Below are positions 25,294 to 32,228 of a stretch of 64,000 nt of DNA, piece after piece. The stretch lies in assembly GCF_000732925.1 (NCBI RefSeq), contig NZ_CP008953.1, positions 8,859,001-8,923,000 on the forward strand, read 5' to 3'. The notes under the pieces are model-generated. The model was not told the DNA's origin. It ran no database searches and was given only the letters and a program-made list of their open reading frames with translations. Source of the stretch: Amycolatopsis japonica (GTDB lineage Bacteria; Actinomycetota; Actinomycetes; Mycobacteriales; Pseudonocardiaceae). A program made the position numbers and the translations under genes. How positions within the stretch are numbered: the first letter of the stretch is position 1; every line of letters begins with the position of its first letter.

Positions 25294-25358
25294 GATCGAG
25301 ACTCCCATGTCAGCGCCGTGACCGTCCCGTGTCAGCGCGGCCCGCGAATGTGGTCGCC

Positions 25359-26537
25359 ATGACCAAGACACTGAAGACCTTCCGCCGCATCGGTCTCACC
25401 GCGCTGGCCGCCGCACTGCTGGCGGGCGTGACCGCCCCCGCCGCCTCCGCCGGGCAGGATCGCCCGGAGCTGCAGAAGGCGGCCCAGGAATTCGTCGACG
25501 CGGGCTTCGGCGGGATGCAGCTGCGTGTCCGTGACGAGCGGGGCGAATGGACCGGCAGCGCCGGGGTGCGCGAACTGGGCGGCACCGCGAAGCCGCCGAC
25601 GAACGGCCACTTCCGCCTCGGCAGCACGACGAAGAACTTCACCGCGACCCTGGTGCTGCAGTTCGTGGCCGAGGGCCGGATCGGCCTCGACACCCCGGTC
25701 GCCGGTCTCCTTCCCCGGCTCGGGCTGGACCCGCGGATCACCGTGCGGATGCTGCTGCAGCACACCAGCGGGCTGTTCAACCACACCGGCCAGTACAACC
25801 CGGACGGCACGGTCACGCCGGGGATCCCGTGGGCGGGCCAGGAATGGGTGGACAAGCGGTTCCACACCTACCAGCCGGAGGAACTGGTGCGGCTGGCCGT
25901 GTCCAAGCCCGCGGTCTTCGCGCCGGGGGCGGGCTGGAGCTACTCCAACACCAACTACGTGGTGGCCAGGCTGCTGGTCGAGAAGCTCAGCGGCCGTCCC
26001 TTCGCCGACGAGCTGGACCGGCGGATCCTGCGGCCGCTCAAGCTGCGTGACACCTTGTCGCCGGGAGCGTGGGCCGGGATGCCCAAGCCGTACGCCCACG
26101 CCTACTACCGCTACGAAAACGCCGGCCAGTGGAAGACGATCGACGTCACCCACCAGAACCCGACCTGGATCTCCAGCGCCGGCGACATGATCTCGACCAC
26201 CAAGGATCTCCAGACGTACTTTTCCGCGCTGCAGAGCGGAAAGCTCCTGCCTGCCTGGCTGCTGGCCGAGATGCGCGTGACGCATCCGGGCAGCGAAAGC
26301 CTCTACGGCTTCTACGGTCTCGGGCAGTTCTCGCAGGACTTGGGCCCGGGCTGTGTCGGCGTCGTCCTCAACCACAACGGTGGCCTCAACGGCTACGGAT
26401 CGCTGATGTACAGCACGCCGGACGGCAGCAAGACGCTGACCGCGTCGGTCACCGGCGGGGACGCCGCGAACGACCCGACGCAGGCGTTCCCGGCGGCGCT
26501 GAACAAGCTCGTCCGGACGGTGTTCTGCGGTAAGTGA
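25359..26537 (+). CDS. Secreted serine beta-lactamase/DD-carboxypeptidase family protein
   Basis: 392-residue exported class C beta-lactamase-fold (S12) hydrolase. The signal peptide covers residues about 1-31 (ending AAASAG region). Catalytic motifs: STTK (S89-K92), YSN (Y195) and HNGG near residue 340, which replaces KTG as usual in this family. It may be a D-alanyl-D-alanine carboxypeptidase, esterase or penicillin-recognising enzyme. Length is typical. Divergent from the APH-type kinase gene by 65 nt. Confidence 0.88.
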   Translation: MTKTLKTFRRIGLTALAAALLAGVTAPAASAGQDRPELQKAAQEFVDAGFGGMQLRVRDERGEWTGSAGVRELGGTAKPPTNGHFRLGSTTKNFTATLVLQFVAEGRIGLDTPVAGLLPRLGLDPRITVRMLLQHTSGLFNHTGQYNPDGTVTPGIPWAGQEWVDKRFHTYQPEELVRLAVSKPAVFAPGAGWSYSNTNYVVARLLVEKLSGRPFADELDRRILRPLKLRDTLSPGAWAGMPKPYAHAYYRYENAGQWKTIDVTHQNPTWISSAGDMISTTKDLQTYFSALQSGKLLPAWLLAEMRVTHPGSESLYGFYGLGQFSQDLGPGCVGVVLNHNGGLNGYGSLMYSTPDGSKTLTASVTGGDAANDPTQAFPAALNKLVRTVFCGK

Positions 26538-26541
26538 CCGG

Positions 26542-27495
26542 TCAGCGCGCCCGCTCGGCCAGCCGGGCCGCCAGCGCGCCGACCAGATCTCGGAGCTCGG
26601 CCGGCCGTTCGATGACGAACGGCCGGTCGAGCGCGGCGAGCAGCGGCGGGATCCAGTCCAGCCGCTGCGCCCGGATGCGGACACGCACCCGGGCGCCGTC
26701 GGTTTGGAGAGTGGCCACGGACGGCGGGAAAACGGCGCGGATCTCCTCGGGCGTCGCCTTGATCCACACGGAGACGTCGTGCCGGTACGGCGTCTCGGCC
26801 AGCGCGGTCAGCACCCGCTCGGCCGGATCGAAACCGTCCGGCGCCTCGAAAGTCCCGGCCCGCGTCTCGGCGGACTGGATCCGGTCGACGCGGAAGGTGC
26901 GCACCTCTCCGCTGGCCGAGTCGAAGCCCGTCAGATACCACCGTCCGGAGTGCGCCACGACGCCGTAGGGATGGACGACGCGTTCGCTCGCACCGCCGTG
27001 ACCGGCGAGATACGCGAGCGCGACCGGACGCCGGTCCCGCGCCGCCTCCGCGACGGTGAGCAGGACTTCGGCCTCGGCCGACAGGGCTTTCCGGGCGGGG
27101 GCGGTGAAGTCGGCGGTCTCCAGCAGCGCGTCCAACCGGCGGCCCAGCGCTTCGGGAAGCACCCGCCGGACCTTCGCGACCGCGCTCTCGACGGCCGCGA
27201 CCGACGTGGTGATCAGCCCCGCCCGCCGTCCCGCGACCAGGCCGAGCAGGACGGCCAGAGCCTCCTCGTCGGTGAGCATCAGCGGCGGCATCCGGTAGCC
27301 GGGGGCCAGCCGGTAACCGCCGTACCGGCCGCGCACCGAGCGCACCGGGATGTCCAGGTCGACGAGGTGTTCGGCGTAGCGGCGGACGGTGCGTTCGTCC
27401 ACGTCGAGCCGGTCGGCGAGCTCGGCGACGGTGCGCGTCCCACCGCTCTGGAGGATCTCCAGCAGCGCGAGAACTCGGGCGATGGGCCTGGTCAC
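26542..27495 (-). CDS. HTH/WYL-domain transcriptional regulator (YafY type)
   Basis: 317-residue regulator with an N-terminal HTH_11 (VAELADRLDVDERTVRRYAEHL) and a C-terminal WYL domain (SGRWYLTGFD, then FRVDRI). GTG start at 27495 with -10 TATTCT (27508-27503) ending 7 nt upstream: leaderless. The -10 overlaps a palindrome shared with the divergent VOC gene, so it likely controls both itself and that gene. The ligand is unknown. Confidence 0.9.
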   Translation of the reverse strand: MTRPIARVLALLEILQSGGTRTVAELADRLDVDERTVRRYAEHLVDLDIPVRSVRGRYGGYRLAPGYRMPPLMLTDEEALAVLLGLVAGRRAGLITTSVAAVESAVAKVRRVLPEALGRRLDALLETADFTAPARKALSAEAEVLLTVAEAARDRRPVALAYLAGHGGASERVVHPYGVVAHSGRWYLTGFDSASGEVRTFRVDRIQSAETRAGTFEAPDGFDPAERVLTALAETPYRHDVSVWIKATPEEIRAVFPPSVATLQTDGARVRVRIRAQRLDWIPPLLAALDRPFVIERPAELRDLVGALAARLAERAR

Positions 27496-27505
27496 AAGCC
27501 GGAGA

Positions 27506-27530
27506 ATACCGGGCGGATTCTGCCCGGTAT
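27506..27530. promoter_or_regulatory. Operator between WYL regulator and VOC gene
   Basis: ATACCGGGC (27506-27514), 7-nt spacer, GCCCGGTAT (27522-27530). It overlaps the WYL regulator's -10, consistent with autoregulation. Confidence 0.75.
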
Positions 27531-27581
27531 CGCTCCTAGCGTGGCCGGTGTCCCGCTTTCCGGCACCCGAAAGGATCCATC

Positions 27582-27953
27582 GTGCAGTTCGTTTCCGTCC
27601 GTGTGATCACCCATGACGTCGCCCGTCTCGCCGGTTTCTACGAGAAGGCGACCGGCCTCGACGCGCGATGGCGCTCCGAACAGTTCGCCGAACTCGTCGG
27701 CCCGTCGTGCACCTTGGCGATCGGCAGCGCCGAGACGATGCAGCTGTTCGGCGCGGGCGCCGCCGTGCCCGAATCGAACCGGACCTCGATCCTCGAATTC
27801 CGCGTCGAGGACGTCGACCGCGAGTACGAGCGGCTGGCGGATCTGGCCGAGATCGTGCAGGAGCCGACCACGATGCCGTGGGGGAACCGGTCGCTGCTGT
27901 TCCGCGACCCCGACGGCAACCTGGTCAACTACTTCACGCCGAGCGCCCCGTAG
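27582..27953 (+). CDS. VOC superfamily (glyoxalase-like) protein
   Basis: 123-residue single vicinal-oxygen-chelate module pair (FVSVRVITHDVARLAGFYEKATGL; FRDPDGNLVNYFTP). GTG start with GAAAGGA upstream. The family includes glyoxalases, dioxygenases and thiol transferases for antibiotic resistance; the metal-ligand set is incomplete by eye, so function is open. Divergent from a WYL regulator that probably controls it. Its 3' end overlaps the convergent MarR gene by 25 nt. Confidence 0.88.
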   Translation: MQFVSVRVITHDVARLAGFYEKATGLDARWRSEQFAELVGPSCTLAIGSAETMQLFGAGAAVPESNRTSILEFRVEDVDREYERLADLAEIVQEPTTMPWGNRSLLFRDPDGNLVNYFTPSAP

Positions 27954-28390
27954 TTCCGGACGAACGCCGTCAGCAGCCGCGCGAATTCGCGACGGTCGTC
28001 GTCCGGCCAGTCCGCCATCGCCTCGGCGAACACCGAGCGGCGGAATTCGTGCATCCGCGTCACTTCGGCGCGACCGGTTTCGGTGAGCACGAGGACGGCG
28101 CGGCGGCCGTCGCGCTGATCGGCTTCGCGCCGGAGGAAACCACCCTCGACCGCGCGGGCGACCAGGCGGCTCGCCCGCGGCTGGTCGATGGTCAACGCCG
28201 CGGCGAGGCTGGTGACGGTGCCCGGTTCGCCGCTCTCCTCGGCTGCTTCGACGGCGTCCAGGAGCCCCTGTATCGCCTGGTCCGGCATCGTTTCGGCGCG
28301 GTCGCGGGCGAGTTTCGACAGCGATCGCCTCGCTTGGCTTCGCCGGATGGCGATCATCGCGCGTTCCACGTCGGCCACGGCGTCCGTCAT
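27929..28390 (-). CDS. MarR family regulator
   Basis: 153-residue winged-helix regulator: TVTSLAAALTIDQPRASRLVARAVEGGFLRR is the recognition region and READQRDGRRAVLVLTETG the wing. GAGGA precedes the ATG. It diverges from a second small winged-helix gene across a CATGTA-N4-TACATG palindrome. Expected to respond to a phenolic or oxidative ligand, as in the family. Confidence 0.92.
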   Translation of the reverse strand: MTDAVADVERAMIAIRRSQARRSLSKLARDRAETMPDQAIQGLLDAVEAAEESGEPGTVTSLAAALTIDQPRASRLVARAVEGGFLRREADQRDGRRAVLVLTETGRAEVTRMHEFRRSVFAEAMADWPDDDRREFARLLTAFVRNYGALGVK

Positions 28391-28407
28391 TGCCCGTCCT
28401 CACCAAA

Positions 28408-28427
28408 TGCATGTACTTTTACATGTA
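28408..28427. promoter_or_regulatory. MarR-type operator
   Basis: CATGTA (28410-28415), CTTT, TACATG (28420-28425), in the middle of the 62-nt gap between divergent MarR and winged-helix genes. Confidence 0.7.
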
Positions 28428-28452
28428 GTTGTCGCCTGCTTGAGGAGTATCC

Positions 28453-28809
28453 ATGAAACCCATCGGATTCTGGTTCGCCCATCTTCACCAGGCTCTCGAA
28501 TCTTCACTGGACCACCTCCTCGCCGCCGAATCGCTGACCCGCCGCCACTGGCAGGTCCTGAACACGGGAGCGTCACCCGAAGAGGCACTGAAGCCGTTCG
28601 GAGATCTCCGGGAGACCATCGCCGACCTGCGCCTTCGCGGCTGGATGGACGAGGACGGCCTGACCGAAGCAGGCCGGGCGGCCCACCTCCGACTGAAGAC
28701 CAAGGTCGGCGAGTTCCGCTCACGCGTGACCGACGGCATCAGCGACGAGGAGTACCGGGCGACGGTCGGCGTACTGGAGCGCATGGCCGCGAACCTCGCC
28801 CGGGAATAA
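28453..28809 (+). CDS. Small winged-helix (MarR-like) protein
   Basis: 118-residue protein with a compact winged-helix arrangement (RRHWQVLNTG, then LRLRGWMDEDGLTEAGRAAH as helix-wing), without the extended dimer helices of full MarR proteins. GAGGAGT 9 nt before the ATG. It shares a promoter region and operator with the divergent MarR gene. It may be a truncated-type transcriptional regulator; no target identified. Confidence 0.8.
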   Translation: MKPIGFWFAHLHQALESSLDHLLAAESLTRRHWQVLNTGASPEEALKPFGDLRETIADLRLRGWMDEDGLTEAGRAAHLRLKTKVGEFRSRVTDGISDEEYRATVGVLERMAANLARE

Positions 28810-28842
28810 GGCGGAGGCGGGCGGCGTCGTCTATCCTGGTAG

Positions 28843-28854
28843 TTGAAAGTTCAA
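28843..28854 (+). promoter_or_regulatory. TTGAA-N2-TTCAA dyad at LigB-type dioxygenase promoter
   Basis: A -10 TATCCT (28832-28837) is followed by TTGAA-AG-TTCAA at the expected transcription start. GGAG and ATG 28870 follow. Confidence 0.6.
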
Positions 28855-28869
28855 ACACCTGGAGCTGAC

Positions 28870-29640
28870 ATGACGCCGGTGCTCTACCTCAGCCACGGCG
28901 CGCCGCCGCTCGCCGACGACGCCACCTGGACCCGCCAGCTCGCCGGCTGGTCGGCGGACCTCGAGAAGCCGAAGGCGATCCTCGTCGTCTCGGCGCACTG
29001 GGAAGAGGCCCCGCTGACCCTCGGCGCCACCACCACGGTGCCGCTGGTCTACGACTTCTGGGGCTTCCCGGACCGCTACTACCAGGTGGAATACGCCGCG
29101 CCCGGCGCTCCCGCGCTGGCGGACAAGGTGCGCAAACTCCTGCGCTCGTCCCAGACGCCGGTCCACGACGCGCCCGACCGCGGTCTCGACCACGGCGCGT
29201 ACGTCCCGCTCGTGGAGATGTACCCGGACGCCGACATCCCCGTGCTGCAGGTGTCGATGCCGTCGCTGGACCCGCGTGAGCTGTTCGACCTCGGCCGGAA
29301 GCTCGCGCCGCTGCGCGACGAAGGCGTGCTGATCATCGGCAGCGGCTTCTTCACCCACAACCTGAGCGCGATGCGCGAGACCGACGGCACCGACGGGACG
29401 CCGCCGTCGTGGTCGAGCGAATTCGACCACTGGGGTGCGGAAACCCTGCGCGAAGGCGACCTCGACGCGTTGCTGGACTTCCAGCACAAGGCCCCCGCCG
29501 CGGCCATCGCGCACCCCAGGATCGAGCACTTCGCCCCGCTGTTCGTGTCGCTCGGCGCGAGCTCGTCGGAGGGCAAGGGCGAGACCGTGATCGACGGCTA
29601 CTGGCACGGCCTCGCCAAGCGTTCCCTCCAGTTCGGCTAG
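28870..29640 (+). CDS. LigB/DODA-type extradiol dioxygenase
   Basis: 256-residue class III extradiol ring-cleavage dioxygenase family member (4,5-DOPA dioxygenase group). Metal-ligand candidates: H9 (YLSHGAPPL), H43 (SAHWEE) and H108 (GLDHGAYVPL), plus a conserved C-terminal YWHGLAKRS. ATG at 28870 has GGAG 5 nt upstream; the in-frame TTG at 28843 lies in the dyad. Probably Zn- or Fe-dependent catechol-type ring opening. Convergent with the MFS gene, overlapping 4 nt. Confidence 0.9.
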   Translation: MTPVLYLSHGAPPLADDATWTRQLAGWSADLEKPKAILVVSAHWEEAPLTLGATTTVPLVYDFWGFPDRYYQVEYAAPGAPALADKVRKLLRSSQTPVHDAPDRGLDHGAYVPLVEMYPDADIPVLQVSMPSLDPRELFDLGRKLAPLRDEGVLIIGSGFFTHNLSAMRETDGTDGTPPSWSSEFDHWGAETLREGDLDALLDFQHKAPAAAIAHPRIEHFAPLFVSLGASSSEGKGETVIDGYWHGLAKRSLQFG

Positions 29641-30821
29641 CGGGACCGCAGGACGCCGGCGCCCGCCACCAAACCGAGCGCCAGCAGCGTGACCACCGCG
29701 AAGGAGATCGTCAACGACGTCAGGTCGGCGATCCCGCCGATGAGCGACGGCGCGACGAGACCCGACGAATAGGTGATGGTCGCGACGCCCGCGATCGACT
29801 GGCTCGGCGTCGGCCCGCTGCGTCCGGCCGCCGCGAAGGCGAGCGGTACGACGACGGAGACGCCGAGCCCGATCAGGGCGAAACCGGCCATCGCCATCAC
29901 CGGATGGACGGCGAAGACGACCAGCAACCCACCGGCGGTCGCGAACACTCCGCCCGCGCGGACGGTCTTGACCGAGCCGAAGCGCCGCACCAGCGCGTCG
30001 CCCGAGAGCCGCGCGACCGCCATCGTGCAAGTGAAGGCGGTGGTCGACGCGGCCGCGATGCCCGGCGAAGTGCCGAGGACGTCACGCAGGTAGACGGCGG
30101 ACCAGTCGAGGCTCGCCCCCTCCGCGAAGACGGCGCAGAACGCGACGGCACCGATGATCACGGCCGACTTCGGCGGCAACGCGAACCTCGGCGGAGGGTG
30201 CTCGTCGGGCGCGCTCCGCACGTCGAAAACGCCCTGACAGAGGAGTGCGCCGGCGACGGTGAGCACCGCCGACGCGATCACGAAGTGGATCCGGGCGTCC
30301 AATCCGGCGTGCGCGGCGAGTGTGCCCGCGGCCGAGCCGACGAGCGCGCCCGTGGTCCACATGCCGTGCAGCCCCGACATGACCGACTTGCCCATCTTCT
30401 CCTCGACGTCGACGCCGAGGGCGTTCATCAGCACGTCCGAGGTGCCGGCCGCGGTGCCCATGACGAACAGCGCTAGGCACAGGGTGAAGAGGTTTCCCGC
30501 CAGGGACGGGAGGATCAGCGCCAGCGTCCAGTACGCGAGCAGCAGCCGGAGCCCCAGCCTGCCGCCGAGCCGGTGCCCGATCCGCGCGGCGAGCGGCATG
30601 GTGAGCGAGGCACCGATCGCGGGGAAGGCGAGCGCGAGGCCGAGCTGACCCGCGCTGATCCCCGCGTGTTCCTGGATCCACGGGATCCGGGTGGCGAAAC
30701 TGCCGGTCACCGCGCCGTGCACGGCGAAGACGGCGGCGATGGCGACCCGCGCCTGCCGCACCCGCCGCGTCGGCCCGCCGACGGTTTCCACTGTGTTGGT
30801 CACTGGGCCCCCAAGGTCCAT
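29637..30821 (-). CDS. MFS transporter
   Basis: 394-residue major facilitator with about 12 helices. The early segment GSFATRIPWIQEHAGISAGQLGLAL and the mid-loop resemble the YbjJ/FucP-like sugar branch. ATG at 30821 lacks a Shine-Dalgarno; GTG at 30803 with GGGGG upstream is a plausible alternative start. Divergent from a ROK regulator across an operator, which supports a sugar or sugar-derivative substrate. Exporter or importer cannot be told. Confidence 0.88.
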   Translation of the reverse strand: MDLGGPVTNTVETVGGPTRRVRQARVAIAAVFAVHGAVTGSFATRIPWIQEHAGISAGQLGLALAFPAIGASLTMPLAARIGHRLGGRLGLRLLLAYWTLALILPSLAGNLFTLCLALFVMGTAAGTSDVLMNALGVDVEEKMGKSVMSGLHGMWTTGALVGSAAGTLAAHAGLDARIHFVIASAVLTVAGALLCQGVFDVRSAPDEHPPPRFALPPKSAVIIGAVAFCAVFAEGASLDWSAVYLRDVLGTSPGIAAASTTAFTCTMAVARLSGDALVRRFGSVKTVRAGGVFATAGGLLVVFAVHPVMAMAGFALIGLGVSVVVPLAFAAAGRSGPTPSQSIAGVATITYSSGLVAPSLIGGIADLTSLTISFAVVTLLALGLVAGAGVLRSR

Positions 30822-30850
30822 GAGACGACTCGACGGCCGTCAGCGTAAAC

Positions 30851-30871
30851 TATCAGGAAGGGAACCTGATA
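30851..30871. promoter_or_regulatory. ROK operator between MFS and ROK genes
   Basis: TATCAGG (30851-30857), 7-nt spacer, CCTGATA (30865-30871). The right arm runs into GATAAT, a good -10 for the ROK gene. Confidence 0.75.
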
Positions 30872-30894
30872 ATTAATTCTGGGAGGATCTGCCG

Positions 30895-32085
30895 GTGAGT
30901 GTCATCCGGACGCCGTCCGCCTCCCCGAGCACGGCGCGTGCCATCAACGACCGCCTCGCCCTCGACCTGCTCCACCGCGAGGGTTCGCTGACGGCCGCCC
31001 AGCTCAAGACGTTGACCGGGCTTTCCCGGCCGACGGTGGCGGACCTCGTCGAGCGTCTGCAGGACGCGGGCCTGATCGAAATCGTCGGCGAGGCGGGCGC
31101 GGACCGCCGCGGCCCGAACGCGAAGCTGTACGGCATCGTCGCCGAACGCGCGTACCTCGCGGGGCTCGACGTCCGCACCCACGGCCTCGCCGTTTCGGTC
31201 GCGGACCTGCTGGGCCGGACCCGCGCGGAGGCGTCGCTGCCGTTCGACCTGGACGTCGACACCGACGAGGCCGTCGAGCGGGCGATCGCCCTGCTGAAGA
31301 CCACGACCGCCGAGGCGGGCGCGACCGCGCTGCACACGATCGCCGTCGGCGCCCCCGGTCTGGTCGACCCGGCGACCGGCGGGCTGCGGCACGCGGGGGG
31401 ATTGCCCGCGTGGCACGGGAAACTCGTCGACGAACTCCGGCGGCGGCTGGCTGTCCCGGTGTTGCTGGAGAACGAGGTCAACCTCGCGGCCGCCGCCGAA
31501 CAGCGGCTCGGCGCCGCCCGCGACCGGGACACGTTCGTCCTGCTGTGGCTGGGCTTCGGGGTCGGCGCGGCCGTCGTCCTCGACGGTTCGCTGCGGCGGG
31601 GCGCGTCGGGCGGCGCGGGGGAGATCGGGTTCCTGCCGATGCTGGGGCCAGGGCGGCTCCCGACCTCGACCGACTGCGACGGCGGTTTCCACACGCTGGC
31701 GGGCAGCGCCGCGCTGTGCGAACTGGCCCGCGAGCACGGCATCCCGGCGTCGTCGGCCGACGACGCCGCCGCGGCCGAAGCGGCCATCGGGTACGCGATC
31801 GACTCGAACGCCGAGGACTTCCTGGAGATCGTCGCGGAGCGGATCGCGATCGGCGCCGCCGCGGTCACCGCGGTGCTCGACCCGGGCTGTCTCGTCCTCG
31901 GCGGGGAGATCGGGCGGGCAGGCGGCGACGCGCTGGCGGCACGGGTGAGCCGACGGCTCTCGGAGATCTCGCCGCTGCGGACCGAGGTGCGGCCGGGGAC
32001 CGTCGGCGGCGGCGCGGTGCTGGAGGGCGCGGTGCTGACCGCGATGGGCGCCGCGCAGGACGCGCTCTTCACCCCGAGGGGCTGA
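30895..32085 (+). CDS. ROK family transcriptional regulator, zinc motif lost
   Basis: 396-residue ROK protein: HTH (LTAAQLKTLTGLSRPTVADLVERLQDAG) plus actin-like domain (LLENEVNLAAAAEQR; GGAGEIGFLP). The CxCGxxGC zinc motif is absent; the region reads STDCDGGFHTL. Such degenerate ROK regulators exist, and ligand sensing may differ. GTG start with GGGAGG 10 nt upstream. Divergent from the MFS transporter, likely its repressor through the dyad at 30851-30871. Confidence 0.9.
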   Translation: MSVIRTPSASPSTARAINDRLALDLLHREGSLTAAQLKTLTGLSRPTVADLVERLQDAGLIEIVGEAGADRRGPNAKLYGIVAERAYLAGLDVRTHGLAVSVADLLGRTRAEASLPFDLDVDTDEAVERAIALLKTTTAEAGATALHTIAVGAPGLVDPATGGLRHAGGLPAWHGKLVDELRRRLAVPVLLENEVNLAAAAEQRLGAARDRDTFVLLWLGFGVGAAVVLDGSLRRGASGGAGEIGFLPMLGPGRLPTSTDCDGGFHTLAGSAALCELAREHGIPASSADDAAAAEAAIGYAIDSNAEDFLEIVAERIAIGAAAVTAVLDPGCLVLGGEIGRAGGDALAARVSRRLSEISPLRTEVRPGTVGGGAVLEGAVLTAMGAAQDALFTPRG

Positions 32086-32096
32086 AACGGCGATCT

Positions 32097-32159
32097 CGCG
32101 TGATCAGACGGACGACACGCGTGATTGGAGAGCGAACACGCGTGATCGGGGGCGGAACA
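32097..32159. repeat. Three tandem 21-nt units
   Basis: Units at 32097, 32118 and 32139, each 21 nt, all starting CGCGTGAT and ending in ACA (CGAACA or GGAACA in the last two). The third matches the unit at 10328-10348 with two or three differences. They lie between the ROK stop and the terminator of the convergent repeat-protein gene. Confidence 0.75.
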
Positions 32160-32161
32160 CA

Positions 32162-32194
32162 AAGCGGGCCCGGGAGTGTCTCCCGGGCCCGCTT
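32162..32194 (-). terminator. Terminator of the repeat-protein gene
   Basis: Perfect 15-bp stem (32162-32176 with 32180-32194, loop TGT). On the minus strand it is followed by TTGTGTT. It may also stop the convergent ROK transcript. Confidence 0.88.
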
Positions 32195-32228
32195 CGGTTC
32201 ATTCAGTGGCGCTAGCCGACTGGCAGGT

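Noticed and set aside
21500..32100. Genomic island or integrated element around the regulator/enzyme pairs
   Set aside because: No integrase, tRNA, direct repeats or shift in base composition; treated as ordinary accessory genes.
32097..32159. Possible CRISPR array
   Set aside because: Units are contiguous 21-nt tandem repeats without spacers, and no cas genes are present.
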